This document shows, one piece after another, positions 27,390 to 37,348 of a stretch of 64,000 bases of DNA (positions within the stretch are counted from its first letter, which is position 1; each line of letters opens with the position of its first letter). This stretch comes from Colwellia sp. TT2012 (GTDB lineage Bacteria > Pseudomonadota > Gammaproteobacteria > Enterobacterales > Alteromonadaceae). The stretch covers positions 62,001 through 126,000 of the forward strand of contig NZ_LJYX01000002.1 of NCBI RefSeq assembly GCF_001440345.1. The letters are read 5' to 3'. A program made the position numbers and the translations under genes. The notes under the pieces were generated by a model. That model was not told the DNA's origin and made no database searches. It was given only the letters and a program-made list of their open reading frames with translations.

Positions 27390-28717
27390 TTATTCTTGTT
27401 CGGGCGTTTGGCTAAACAGGGTTGTTTTATAGCCTGTTGGCGAAGTCTCACTGCTTTCAAGCACTAAAAACTGTTCATTTGATTGCTCATTAATGATTAA
27501 TTCAAATGAATTTAAGATAATCGAGCTGCCATTATTATTGGCGATAACAAAAACGTGATAGCTGTTATTTTTTAATAATATTGAGCCAGTGTTTTTATAG
27601 CTAAGTTCTCGGTGATAAATGGCAGAGCTTATGCTTTCATCTTGTCTAACAAAGAAAACGGCTACTTGAGTAAAATCATCAGATTGAATTAAGTTTACTA
27701 TTTCAATCTCATGCTGATAGATACTGCTCAGTACACTATTCTCAACCATCAAAGAGAAAACATTAACGTCAATTTCATCAATGATGCCATCACCATTTTC
27801 ATCAATATTACCGTCGTTATCATTATCGACATATTCTTGCTCCGCATAGAAAAAGAGTGTTTTATTAGTATTTCCCACTAAAGATAATAAATGATTGCTC
27901 ATTAACGGCGTATTATCCTCGGTGCTGGTGAGATCTACGCTGTAGTCACCACTTGCTAAGACCAAGGCATTACTAATTTCGCCATAGGGTAGGACAGCGA
28001 TAACCGGGCTATCACCAACGCCATTAATATGTAAAGCAAAGACTTCTTGGTAGCTGGTTATTGCTCATGATTGGCAACGGCATTATAAGCCCTAAATTGT
28101 GCTTCAGCTTCGGCGTCTACATACTCTATGACCGCAGAATCTGACATTTTATCTAACACATAAGGTGAAGAACCGGCCCCCATGTTATCTTTTACTATCA
28201 TAATGTTCTGCGAGCTATAGGCAAAAGGGATGCTGCTTGAGCTAAATAACACCTCATCGTTACCAGCAGTGGTGATATAAAAAATATAGTCATCTTGAGC
28301 AAGTTTTTTATTGTCAGATAATTGCTGATAACTGTATTGGCCCACTAAAATAGTCTCATTAAAACTTTCATTTTTTTAGATAGATAAAAATCACCGGCTT
28401 GCTGGTTTGAATGCATATTTAGCACCCTAAGATTAAAAAGATCGTTAGTGGTATCATCGTCATCATCTATGACAGGAATGCTGTGTACCATAAGCAATGG
28501 CGGTATAGGTTTGTTCAAAATGCTCATCTTCATCGTTATCCTCAGTAATATCTTCATCTATGGTTAAATAAATACTGGGTGAGTATTTAGATAAATTATA
28601 GAGTTTGACATAACCTGTCCCGCTGCTGTCCTCACTAGATTCACAACCGAGTAATGTCAATAATATGCTGCCAGCAAGCCAGCTCTTTAAGGTTTGTAGG
28701 GTTTTAAGTGTTTTCAT
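27390..28717 (-). pseudogene. Lipoprotein gene interrupted by three frameshifts
   Basis: Read from ATG 28717, the protein starts with a lipoprotein signal (WLAGSILLTLLGCESS) and VKLYNLSKYSPSIYLTIDED, which recalls DUF4397-type surface lipoproteins. The frame then breaks near 28488 (an extra G in TATGGTACAC), near 28371-28377 (a run of seven A on the minus strand where eight would keep frame) and near 28058-28064 (one base short). Joining the pieces gives one protein of about 440 residues with Asp-rich stretches (DNDNDGNIDENGDGIIDEID) like calcium-binding loops. All three breaks leave continuous, similar-quality protein on both sides. Real decay, phase variation or sequence error are all possible. 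Confidence 0.75.
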
Positions 28718-28997
28718 GTGTTTTTCGTAAGGTAAAGTTGCAATAAATTTTTGTCGAATGTGATGCAGCAATAGATAGGTAGTTGAGGCAAGAATTCCTA
28801 CCTTTACACACTCTTTGCATTTCTTTACTTAGCGTGACGTTTTCTTGCACAATCGCGTAATTTACTGCACTTTTATCGGGTAAATCAACGAATTTGCAGC
28901 AAATGTGCAAGGAGCATCTTCCGTAAAAAGACTTATAACAGCAACCACAGTAAAACGCTAAGGTAAGTTTTTGTATACGACCTATTTGCATACAGAT

Positions 28998-29003
28998 TAT
29001 AAT
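28998..29003 (+). promoter_or_regulatory. Possible -10 box for the flavoprotein gene
   Basis: A perfect TATAAT 40 bases before the GTG start. TTGTAT at 28971 is the nearest -35-like hexamer, but the 21-base spacing is too long, so this is only a candidate. Confidence 0.3.
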
Positions 29004-29042
29004 AGCGGCGAAATTTTCAGGTTTTCTTCTTAAGGTATAACA

Positions 29043-30227
29043 GTGATCACAACAGACGTATTAATAATTGGTGCCGGCGCGGCAGGCTTAATGTGTGCCG
29101 CACAAGCAGGCTATCGTGGTAAAAGCGTTGTTGTGGTTGATATGGGGAAAAAGCCGGCGAGAAAAATATTAATCAGCGGCGGCGGCCGTGCCAATTTCAC
29201 CAATGAAGGAGCAAGTCCTGAAAATTACCTGTGTCAAAATCCACATTTTGTTAAATCAGCACTTAGTCGCTATAGCGCGCAAGACTTTATTGATTTAGTT
29301 GATAGACATGGCTTGCAATACCACCATAAAACCCTAGGTCAGCTATTTTGTGATGATAGCGCGCAAGATCTGGTTGATATATTGATGACCGAATGTGAGT
29401 GGGCCGGAGTAGCCGTAAACTTGCGCACAGAGGTATTGTCGGTTACTAAAAATAGTGAGGGTTATTTAGTTACTACGAGCGATAAAAGTTACCAATGTAA
29501 ATCGTTAGTGGTGGCTTCAGGTGGCTTAACCATGCCTAAATTGGGCGCAACACCTATTGGTTATAAAATTGCCGAGCAATTTGACTTAAATGTATTAGAA
29601 ACCATCGCCGCACTAGTACCATTCACCCTACATGATCACGACAAACAACGCTTCGATGGCCTATCTGGCATCAGTTTATTAACCGAAATAACTAGCGAAG
29701 ACGGTACTAGTTTTAAAGAAAATATCTTATTCACCCATCGTGGTTTATCAGGGCCGGCGATATTACAAATATCCTCTTTTTGGCGCGCAGGGCAGGCGGT
29801 AACCATTAACTTATTGCCAGAATATAATCTTAGCGATACCCTAACTCAGTGGCAAAGTGAGCAAGGGCAAAAATCGGTAAAAAATCTGCTGGCGACGTTA
29901 TTACCAAAACGCTTTATTGAAGTGCTGGTCAAAGATGGCGTAATTGCCGACAAGCCAATAAAACAACTAAATCACCCCGAAATAAAGCAGTTAAGTGAAT
30001 ACTTACATGCGTGGCAGATTAAGCCAAACGGCACCGAAGGTTATCGCACCGCCGAAGTAACTTTGGGCGGGGTAAACACCGATGAACTATCTTCAAAAAC
30101 CTTTGAAAGTAAAAAGCAGCCAGGCTTGTTTTTTATCGGTGAAGTCATTGATGTCACAGGTTGGCTCGGGGGCTATAATTTCCAATTCTGTTGGGCCAGT
30201 GGTTTTGCTTGTGGGCAGGTGGTTTAG
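29043..30227 (+). CDS. FAD-dependent oxidoreductase, HI0933/YhiN (BaiN-like) family
   Basis: The 394 residues begin with the FAD-binding Rossmann motif (LIIGAGAAGLMCAAQAG), then the family hallmark KILISGGGRANFTNEG, an internal domain, and the C-terminal FAD motif (GLFFIGEVIDVTGWLGGYNF). Members are flavoproteins of largely unknown substrate; some are linked to reduction of bile-acid-like or unsaturated ring compounds. The start is GTG with TAAGG upstream. It is divergent from the broken lipoprotein gene and seems to be a single-gene unit. Confidence 0.92.
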   Translation: MITTDVLIIGAGAAGLMCAAQAGYRGKSVVVVDMGKKPARKILISGGGRANFTNEGASPENYLCQNPHFVKSALSRYSAQDFIDLVDRHGLQYHHKTLGQLFCDDSAQDLVDILMTECEWAGVAVNLRTEVLSVTKNSEGYLVTTSDKSYQCKSLVVASGGLTMPKLGATPIGYKIAEQFDLNVLETIAALVPFTLHDHDKQRFDGLSGISLLTEITSEDGTSFKENILFTHRGLSGPAILQISSFWRAGQAVTINLLPEYNLSDTLTQWQSEQGQKSVKNLLATLLPKRFIEVLVKDGVIADKPIKQLNHPEIKQLSEYLHAWQIKPNGTEGYRTAEVTLGGVNTDELSSKTFESKKQPGLFFIGEVIDVTGWLGGYNFQFCWASGFACGQVV

Positions 30228-30659
30228 TTGGATCTTCATAACTGATGAGATGTGCGTCATCGTCTGAGAAAATTCAACATATTGGTTATGTTTTATGACT
30301 GTCCCTAATGCTTGAGGTTAACGATCACTTTTACCACGAAGCGGTCGGTTTTTGTGAACTAAATTCATCTCAGCTAAGGGGCAGTTTAGATACGGAAGCG
30401 GACATTAAAATTTTTTGATAAATAGACTGGTTAGTGCGTATTACACTCACTATATGAAGATTTTTCGCCTTATCTCTTTTCTAATGCATTATTTATGTCA
30501 TTTTACTAAATCGACCTCGTAACATTATACTTTAGATGAAGATTGTGTTTTTGTTGTTTTTAATTGAAATAATGGGATATTTATATCAATTAAAATCATG
30601 GAAGGGACACTCCTAGTTGGCCCCATTATAAACGCCAACGGAGTGGGATATTCATGAAG
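30228..30659. other. Gene-free stretch between convergent genes
   Basis: No convincing gene in 432 bases. GAAGCGGTC and GAAGCGGAC occur as a near-direct repeat about 55 bases apart near 30338 and 30396 in a patch of higher G+C, which looks like debris of a lost element. At about 30603-30648 an interrupted stem (ACTCC-GTTGGC against GCCAAC-AGGAGT on the minus strand) lies just past the kinase stop and may end its transcript. Confidence 0.4.
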
Positions 30660-32336
30660 TTATGTTAATACCCAGCGATTTTTTAGCTCATTATTTATTA
30701 AGTCATCATTTCGTTGATAACGTGTAGATAAAGTTCTTTCTAGCTCGGTTATTAAAAGGGGTTTAGGGATAAAGTCATCCATACCTACAGCGGCACAATT
30801 TTCTCTATCTGCTTTTAATACATTAGCCGTCATGGCAACGATAATGGGGCGAGCTTGGCCATAACGTTTGACTATTTCTTTTGTTGCAGTCAAACCATCC
30901 ATTTCTGGCATTTGCAAATCCATGAAAATAATACTGTATTCTGAACTATTTAAGGCCGCTAACGCTTCAAGACCATTAACGGCTACATCACATTCAAAAC
31001 CCAATTTTGATAACATCATTTTTACGATGGTCTGATTTATACGTACATCTTCAACAACAAGTATTTTATGATTAAGATTGATGGAATTTGCTAACTCATT
31101 TTCTGGACTTTTTTGAACACGGGAGTTTTTAAGGTTTTGAGCGGCTTTTAATGGTAAAGATAAGTGGAATGCTGTACCTTTTTTTTCTTCGCTTTCTACA
31201 CGAATAGTGCCATTCAACGCTTTGGTAAGGTTAGCTGAAATAGCAAGCCCGAGACCTGTGCCGCCAAACGTTCTACTCATTGAATTATCGGCTTGAGTAA
31301 AGGGTTGAAAGATGTTTTTCAGGGCGCGTTTACTAATACCAATTCCAGTATCTTTTACAATTATATTAACTTGATAGAGAGAAACAGCTGTTTTTTCACA
31401 CTCCACTATTATATTAACTTCACCTACTTGGGTGAATTTAATCGCGTTATTTAACAGATTAATTAATATTTGTTTTATTTTTGCTACATCCCCCTTCAGC
31501 ACTACAGGCGTAGCGTTATCAAACAAAGTGGTTATGTTAAGTCCTTTAAGCTGAGCCGTAGCAGAGGATAGTTTAACCACCTCTTCTACAGACTCAATAA
31601 CGTTAAAATCAACTTCATCCAACTCCACTTTACCGGTTTCTAAATGACTATAATCTAATATGTCATTAAGTATTTTTAATAAGTCGTCACTGCTATTCGT
31701 TATTGCGCCAAGCATTTCTGTTTGTTGGTTATTAAGCGGCGTATCTTTTAACATCTGAACAATTCCCAAAATACCATTCATTGGTGTTCTTATTTCATGA
31801 GATATAGTGGCTAAAAACATAGACTTTAGCTTATTGGATTCTTCTAAAATCACTTTTTCATTTTGTAATTGTCTATTTTTAAATTCGTTATTTTTTGTTT
31901 CTAATGATTTTTTTACGGATGTACAAAATAGTTCTAACACTATTGAAATTTGGGAAGAGAATCGCTCTGAACGTTGTAAAAAAAGCATCAACTTAGAGTT
32001 TTTACTGTCTTTATGTAACACGTTGTAAAATAGGTAATAGTCGTTGTCAGATAACGATATAGGCATGTTTTGCGTATATTTTACAATAGGTAATTGCGTT
32101 AACGACTCGAAGTCATGGTTTGTATCCTCGTTGTTTAAAACGAGTTCAAGGTGACATTTTGTCGACTTCTCAAGGATAATACATAGATCAAAATTGATAA
32201 TCCACATCAATTTATCAACCGACTGACTTATTATTTGGCTAACGTCTACAGAAGGGTTAATACTGTCTTCTGCCATCGCATTTGTTAGCTCAATTAGAGA
32301 CGCTAATTGGTAAGTATCAATTAATTTTTTAGCCAT
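30660..32336 (-). CDS. Soluble hybrid sensor histidine kinase (HisKA-HATPase-REC)
   Basis: The 558 residues have no membrane helix. The first 165 form an undefined, possibly GAF-like sensory region, followed by a coiled linker. HisKA carries H180 (ATISHEIRTPMNGILG). The ATPase domain has the N box NLLNNAIKF, G1 DTGIGIS and G2 GGTGLGLAI. The C-terminal receiver has the acidic pair in LVVED and the phospho-acceptor D473 (FMDLQMPEMDG). There is no output or Hpt domain, so phosphate must pass to a partner elsewhere. Its start overlaps the end of the AhpD-like gene by eight bases. Confidence 0.92.
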   Translation of the reverse strand: MAKKLIDTYQLASLIELTNAMAEDSINPSVDVSQIISQSVDKLMWIINFDLCIILEKSTKCHLELVLNNEDTNHDFESLTQLPIVKYTQNMPISLSDNDYYLFYNVLHKDSKNSKLMLFLQRSERFSSQISIVLELFCTSVKKSLETKNNEFKNRQLQNEKVILEESNKLKSMFLATISHEIRTPMNGILGIVQMLKDTPLNNQQTEMLGAITNSSDDLLKILNDILDYSHLETGKVELDEVDFNVIESVEEVVKLSSATAQLKGLNITTLFDNATPVVLKGDVAKIKQILINLLNNAIKFTQVGEVNIIVECEKTAVSLYQVNIIVKDTGIGISKRALKNIFQPFTQADNSMSRTFGGTGLGLAISANLTKALNGTIRVESEEKKGTAFHLSLPLKAAQNLKNSRVQKSPENELANSINLNHKILVVEDVRINQTIVKMMLSKLGFECDVAVNGLEALAALNSSEYSIIFMDLQMPEMDGLTATKEIVKRYGQARPIIVAMTANVLKADRENCAAVGMDDFIPKPLLITELERTLSTRYQRNDDLINNELKNRWVLT

Positions 32337-32886
32337 TATTAAGTAAACTCACAACCTTTTGGTCAACGTTAATCATCATGCCTTGCGCAAGTGTATTCGA
32401 ATAATTGACCAAACTAACCAGAGCCATTAATTCAAATATTTGGCTTTTGGTGAGCCCAGAGTCGAGTAAAGTCTGATGGTCTGCTTCAACGATTAAGGCT
32501 GGATTTATAGCCATTTTTTTAGAAAACTCAATGGAGAGTTTAACCCTTTTGGGGTTTAAGTTAGTTGCTTTTTCTAGTACTTTTTGAATATCACCCTCAT
32601 TTACATTAAGAAGCTTACACATCGCAGTATGAATATCGGTGCAATAGCTACAGTTTTTTTCATTGGAAACAGCAACAAAAACAAGTTCCTTTAATGACCG
32701 AGGTAATTCACCTTTCACTAAAATATTTTTTAGAGCATTCCATGTCACGTCTAATACCATAGTGTTGTAATTACCAAGCACTTTAAAATAATCGACAAGC
32801 CCTTCGTTGCCTAAACACTCGAATATATCGTCGTAAATTTCTTTTACTGATTCAGAAGCTCCTTCATATTCCAAAACACTATACAT
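32329..32886 (-). CDS. AhpD-like (carboxymuconolactone decarboxylase family) protein
   Basis: The 185 residues form an all-helical AhpD-like domain with the redox signature CSYCTDIH (C79, C82, H86), preceded by ELVFVAVSNEKN. Such proteins use the CxxC pair for peroxidase or disulfide chemistry. The typical C-terminal helix (LTKSQIFELMALVSLVNYSNTLAQ) is present. The eight-base overlap with the hybrid kinase gene means the two are translated together, which suggests that the redox protein feeds a signal to the kinase, or is its input. No alkylhydroperoxidase partner (AhpC) is adjacent. Confidence 0.85.
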   Translation of the reverse strand: MYSVLEYEGASESVKEIYDDIFECLGNEGLVDYFKVLGNYNTMVLDVTWNALKNILVKGELPRSLKELVFVAVSNEKNCSYCTDIHTAMCKLLNVNEGDIQKVLEKATNLNPKRVKLSIEFSKKMAINPALIVEADHQTLLDSGLTKSQIFELMALVSLVNYSNTLAQGMMINVDQKVVSLLNNG

Positions 32887-33306
32887 TTTAATAGCCTAAT
32901 TAAAATAGTTACAGTAATTGTAGTCAAATGTTCTGATTTCACCCAATAGTTTTGGGTAGCGTGGTGTTTATAACTCTTAACTCTATTACTGGCGAAGACC
33001 TTCTCATAAAAAATCATGTTAGACCAAGATAATAGAGTGATTTTTACATACAAAGTCTAAAGTGAAAGAAGAATTTTTATATTGAGATAAATGTCTCGTT
33101 TGTGGCAGTAGTTAGCCTTTCCAACGCAGCCAAAACAGTCTGCTTTTAGCGATCAGTTGACCTAAAGAATAGCCAGTAGCTAAGGTCAACAATGCGCACC
33201 AAGAAGTCATTAACGCTGAACTATTTGTAATTATCCATTAGTTAAGATCTAAGGTTCTTTCGCCGCCATTGCGAGTTAGAAACTATAAGTTTAAGGCCAG
33301 AATTAC
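32887..33306. other. Gene-poor stretch upstream of the AhpD-like gene
   Basis: A short minus-strand frame at 33210-33112 encodes 32 residues (MTSWCALLTLATGYSLGQLI, then KSRLFWLRWKG): one membrane helix and a basic tail. It could be a small membrane protein or the end of a lost one; no good Shine-Dalgarno sequence precedes it. The rest is A+T-rich and presumably holds the promoter of the AhpD-like/kinase operon. Confidence 0.35.
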
Positions 33307-33717
33307 TTAGCCACTACATTTGTTGTCTATTTGCTCCAGTAGTTTCTCTAGTACGCAGCGGCGCTGCACCAGCCCGACCACTTTGCCTTCCCCAACCACA
33401 GGCAGTACCCGGCGATTGTTGTGCAGGAATTTCTCCGCGATATCGACCAGGTTGCTATTGGCACCGATCGATTCGACTTCGGTTGTCATCCGGTCGCGAA
33501 CTAACTCGCCGATGGTCGAGAAGTAGCCTCCCATCAGCGCGCCGCGCATACAGTCAGCTTCGGAGAGAAAGCCGATTAGATTGTTATCGGCATCAACCAC
33601 AGGTGCACCAGACATACTGGCGGTTAGCAGCTGGCGCAGGGCGACGATCACCCCGCTATCGGGTCGAAATGATAACGGTGAACGGTCCATGATGGTTTCA
33701 GCGGTGATGGTTTGCAT
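33307..33717 (-). CDS. Two-CBS-domain protein
   Basis: About 136 residues from ATG 33717, chosen because AGGAG lies seven bases upstream; the frame is open to 33804. Two CBS modules make up the whole protein: TAETIMDRSPLSFRPDSG to VVDADNNLIGFLSEADCM, and VRDRMTTEVESIG to LPVVGEGKVVGLVQRRCVL. Stand-alone CBS pairs bind adenine nucleotides and regulate other proteins. The region is strikingly G+C-rich (38 of 60 bases at 33361-33420, against about 40-43% nearby), which points to recent horizontal gain from a higher-G+C relative. The partner is unknown. Confidence 0.88.
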   Translation of the reverse strand: MQTITAETIMDRSPLSFRPDSGVIVALRQLLTASMSGAPVVDADNNLIGFLSEADCMRGALMGGYFSTIGELVRDRMTTEVESIGANSNLVDIAEKFLHNNRRVLPVVGEGKVVGLVQRRCVLEKLLEQIDNKCSG

Positions 33718-33804
33718 GTTAGGCTCCTGAAGCGGTGGGTCGCTCGTTTGGGTATTGTTGATTGTTATTTGTGGTCGAATGATAGAAAGCAACAGCCGTG
33801 CCAT

Positions 33805-34298
33805 CTATAGCATATAAAAATTAACTGTTTTATTACAATCAGTTAGTTTTTTATACGACCAACAAATAACCACTGTCTGGTAATGTATAGCGGTTACTGG
33901 GTTGAAGGGGGTCTTCTTTGCACCGAAATGGTGCAGTCCGCCGAAGCGTGCATGCGGGGGTAAGACTAAGCAGAAGTCATAAGATAATGATGATGCTAAC
34001 GACCGCTTTAAGTCTTGGACCTGCCATTAGTGAGGCAGGATTAACTTCTGTAATACGCACCAAGACGACGTTAAATGGAGCAATTTATAGGTGGCTTTTA
34101 ATGTGTTTAGCACCGAAATGTAGGTGAACTGAATCATAGTATCGTGCCTGCATATAAATTATTTATATATGCGCTCAATTTTGTTTTTATTCAAAAAAGT
34201 ATGATGCTCCTTGCTGATGTTTTATTTAACTGTATGCTAATGGCTCAGTGGTCAGACCTTTGATTGCAGTCAATTATTATAGAGGCTATAAGTAAGCA
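33805..34298. other. Unassigned stretch with small hairpins and a direct repeat
   Basis: Between the CBS gene and the hydrolase gene I see no convincing gene. GCACCGAAATG occurs at 33920-33930 and again at 34110-34120. The first copy is part of a perfect hairpin (GCACC-GAAAT-GGTGC, 33920-33934). A second hairpin, CCTGCC…GGCAGG, lies at 34020-34039. The G+C content is higher than in the neighbours up to about 34060. It looks like a degraded or structured mobile fragment acquired with the CBS gene. Confidence 0.4.
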
Positions 34299-35186
34299 AT
34301 GAAGCAGCAGTCGTTATATATTCAAGGTGAAGGTTACCAACTACATCTTCGCCATATTTCCAAAAATTCAGCGGGCACACCGGTATTAATGATCCACGGA
34401 GCGATAGAGAATGGCTTTATTTTTTATACTGAGAAAGGTAAAGGTTTAGCTTGTTATTTAGCGGAACAGGGCTTTGATGTTTATGTTGCTGACCTGCGTG
34501 GTCGCGGAAAAAGCACGCCAATAATAAATGCTAATTCTGATTTTGGTCAATTTGAAGTGATTAGCCAAGATATTCCCATGCTTTTAGATTACATAGCTAA
34601 AAAAACCAACAAAGCCATGCATGTTGTTGCTCATTCATGGGGCGGTGTCTTGATGGCGAGTTGTTTAGCTCGTTATCCAGAACGTTTATCACAAGTGTTA
34701 AGTAACACCTGTTTTGGCACAAAAAGGTCGGTAACGGTCAGAAGTATAGAAAAGTTTTTAAAAGTGAATTTGTTTTGGAATAATTTTGCCATCAAGCTAG
34801 CAAATAAGCATGGTTTTTTAGACGCAAAAAGATATGGCATAGGCTCAGATAATGAAACGAAAAAATCGCTTGCACAGAGTGTTGCTTGGGTTAAAAAAGG
34901 TGCTTGGCTAGATCCTCACGATGGTTTCGATTATAACAACGCCGCTAAAAATATAGTATGGCCGCCGTCTTGGCATTTTACCGGGGTAAAAGATAAGGTG
35001 TTAGGGCATGAGCAAGATGTAAAAGCTTTTATTGCCGAGTCATATAATCATCAAGCTAAGTTTAATTTACTGTCAAAGAAAAATGGCAATGCCCTAGATT
35101 ATGATCATATTAATATTCTGACTCACCCACAGGCGGTTACCGATCATTTTCCACTGTTGGCTGTATGGCTAAAAACGCATCAATAA
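34299..35186 (+). CDS. Alpha/beta hydrolase
   Basis: The 295 residues show the oxyanion HG motif (MIHGAIENGFIFY), a DLRGRGKS loop, the nucleophile elbow AHSWGGVLMAS (serine), an acid in FTGVKDKVLG, and the catalytic histidine in DYDHINIL. No signal peptide, so it is cytoplasmic. Family members are esterases, lipases or thioesterases; the substrate cannot be read from sequence. Single gene, followed after 133 bases by a chemoreceptor. Confidence 0.88.
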   Translation: MKQQSLYIQGEGYQLHLRHISKNSAGTPVLMIHGAIENGFIFYTEKGKGLACYLAEQGFDVYVADLRGRGKSTPIINANSDFGQFEVISQDIPMLLDYIAKKTNKAMHVVAHSWGGVLMASCLARYPERLSQVLSNTCFGTKRSVTVRSIEKFLKVNLFWNNFAIKLANKHGFLDAKRYGIGSDNETKKSLAQSVAWVKKGAWLDPHDGFDYNNAAKNIVWPPSWHFTGVKDKVLGHEQDVKAFIAESYNHQAKFNLLSKKNGNALDYDHINILTHPQAVTDHFPLLAVWLKTHQ

Positions 35187-35319
35187 TTTGAGTAAAGGCT
35201 CGCTAGATAGCCATTTCATTCGAGCCATGATACAGTTTTTGTCTTATCAAAATTAACATTTTGATTTCAGATAATAAAAGCTCAAACTTGTTCAACACCA
35301 ACCATGCAGTAGGAAGTTC

Positions 35320-37323
35320 ATGTTTAATTTTATAAACCGTTCTATTATGCGTCAGTTAGTTGCTGGCATATCAGGTGCAGTGGCGCTATTACTGATCATC
35401 ACGTCATTTTTTATCCTGTCAAATGTCAGTGATAACACGCGAACACAAATCATTAACTCAATTGAAGATATTGTGAAACTGCAATCGGCAGAGGTGCGTG
35501 GTTTTTTTGAAGCGAAAGGACAAATAGTGCACAGTGTTTTTGCTAGCCCACAAGTTATCGACTGGTTTTCCAACTATGACCAAAGACTTGCAGATATCGA
35601 TAACAATAAGCAATACCAACAAGTCACTGAATATTTTAAATTTTTCTCAACTAAAGATCCTGCCATTAAAAGTGTCTTTTTTGGCAGTGAAAATACCCAT
35701 GAATATTTTGACTTAAATGGTCGCTATACCGATGCCGACTATTACACCAATCAACGACCTTGGTGGACTTATGGTATAGAGCAAGGGCAAATGTATGTTA
35801 CCGACCCTGCCGTCGATAACAATGATGGCTCTATTTCAGCGACAGTAACCGGGCCTTATTACTTACCTAATGGCAAACTATTAGGCATTGGTGGTATTGA
35901 TATTTTAATCTCCACCATAGGTAAAGATTTACTGTCAAAAATTAAATATCAAGGTGAAGGTGACGCATTTTTAATGACAGATACCGGTAAACTGGTATTT
36001 TTTCCTGGTTTTAATACGCGCTTCTCGCCAGGTGATTTGATGCAAGACATAGACACTAAGTTTGCTGATGCGTCGGGCTTTACCCAATTACAGCACCTTG
36101 CCTTAAATAATTCTTCCGGTATAGGCAGTGTTGAGTGGCAAGGTGAACAGTATACAGTTGTCTTTAATCAGGTACGCAGTGATTTTCCTAAAATGAACTG
36201 GAAGCTAGGTTTTATGGTGCCAGAAAAGCTTATTTCTGAACCCGTTACCCAGGCTTTTTGGTCATCAAGCTTTATCGTCTTGATTATCATCGTCTTAATC
36301 TCGGTAGTTGTTTATGTGATGGTTTTACCGCTGACTAAACGTATCATTCGTTTACAACAAACTATGCATGATATCGCGGAAGGTGATGGTGATTTGACTA
36401 AGCGTATTGAACCGCTTAAAGATGATGAAATTGGTCAATTAGTCAAAGAATTCAATACATTCATTGATAAAATTCAAGCGTTAGTGAAAGAAACCGTGGT
36501 GATTACTGCCGAAGTGGGGCAATCAACCAAGATTGCTTCCGCTATTAGTAAGCAAACTATCGAAATTATTGCTGAGCAAAAACAAGAAATTGCTTTGGTG
36601 GCCACTTCGGCGAATGAATTGGCGCAAAATAGTAGTGAAATATCTTATAACGCTAATTTATCACAAGAGTTGGCCAATAGTGCTGAAGCTCACGTTGCTC
36701 AAGGGGCATCCGTGGTTAATCAAGCCACTGCCGGTATCAGCAAGTTAGCTGAAAATATTAGTGCCGCGGCAACTGTGGTTAATAAACTGAAAGAAGATAG
36801 CCAGAGTATTGGTGACGTGTTGAGTGTGATTCGCGGTATTGCCGATCAAACCAATTTATTAGCCTTAAACGCCGCCATTGAAGCGGCCCGAGCGGGTGAA
36901 CAAGGTCGAGGTTTTGCCGTGGTTGCCGATGAGGTGAGAACGTTAGCCTCGCGGACACAAGAATCAACGGCGAGTATCGAAAAAATTATCGATGAGCTAC
37001 AAACCACAGCATCAAAAGCGGTGACAGTGATGGAAAGTAGCCGAGTCGAGGCTCAGTCTAGTGTTGAGCTTACTGAGCAAGTGCAAGCGGTGTTAACTGA
37101 GATCACCGGTGTTATTAGTAACATTCAAAGCCAAACACAAGAAATTGCGCTCTCGGTTACTCAGCAGTCAACCGTTGCTGAAGAGGTCTCGAAAAACATC
37201 GAAAATGTGCGAGCGTTGACCGAAGATACTGTACAAGGCGCCGCAGAAATGCGTGAGGGTTTACAGGGTTTACAAACCTATTCGGAAAATCTGACTACGG
37301 TAGTGAATCAATTCAAAGTTTAA
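35320..37323 (+). CDS. Methyl-accepting chemotaxis protein with dCache sensor
   Basis: The 667 residues have an N-terminal membrane helix (about 10-30), a periplasmic double-Cache domain ([18 protein letters not shown], then [18 protein letters not shown]), a second helix at about 310-335, HAMP ([20 protein letters not shown]) and a signalling domain with [20 protein letters not shown] and [10 protein letters not shown]. dCache receptors commonly sense amino acids, amines or organic acids. Given the chitinase cluster 1.6 kb on, a chitin-derived ligand is a guess only. A strong terminator follows. Confidence 0.94.
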   Translation: MFNFINRSIMRQLVAGISGAVALLLIITSFFILSNVSDNTRTQIINSIEDIVKLQSAEVRGFFEAKGQIVHSVFASPQVIDWFSNYDQRLADIDNNKQYQQVTEYFKFFSTKDPAIKSVFFGSENTHEYFDLNGRYTDADYYTNQRPWWTYGIEQGQMYVTDPAVDNNDGSISATVTGPYYLPNGKLLGIGGIDILISTIGKDLLSKIKYQGEGDAFLMTDTGKLVFFPGFNTRFSPGDLMQDIDTKFADASGFTQLQHLALNNSSGIGSVEWQGEQYTVVFNQVRSDFPKMNWKLGFMVPEKLISEPVTQAFWSSSFIVLIIIVLISVVVYVMVLPLTKRIIRLQQTMHDIAEGDGDLTKRIEPLKDDEIGQLVKEFNTFIDKIQALVKETVVITAEVGQSTKIASAISKQTIEIIAEQKQEIALVATSANELAQNSSEISYNANLSQELANSAEAHVAQGASVVNQATAGISKLAENISAAATVVNKLKEDSQSIGDVLSVIRGIADQTNLLALNAAIEAARAGEQGRGFAVVADEVRTLASRTQESTASIEKIIDELQTTASKAVTVMESSRVEAQSSVELTEQVQAVLTEITGVISNIQSQTQEIALSVTQQSTVAEEVSKNIENVRALTEDTVQGAAEMREGLQGLQTYSENLTTVVNQFKV

Positions 37324-37348
37324 TCATTAAACTAAATTAACAAAACTT

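Noticed and set aside
28704-28991. 95-codon minus-strand frame rich in cysteine upstream of the lipoprotein gene
   Set aside because: It overlaps the lipoprotein start and the divergent promoter region, has no Shine-Dalgarno sequence and no recognisable domain; likely chance.
33483-33692. Plus-strand frame antisense to the CBS gene
   Set aside because: Arg/Ser-rich shadow caused by the high G+C of the real minus-strand gene.
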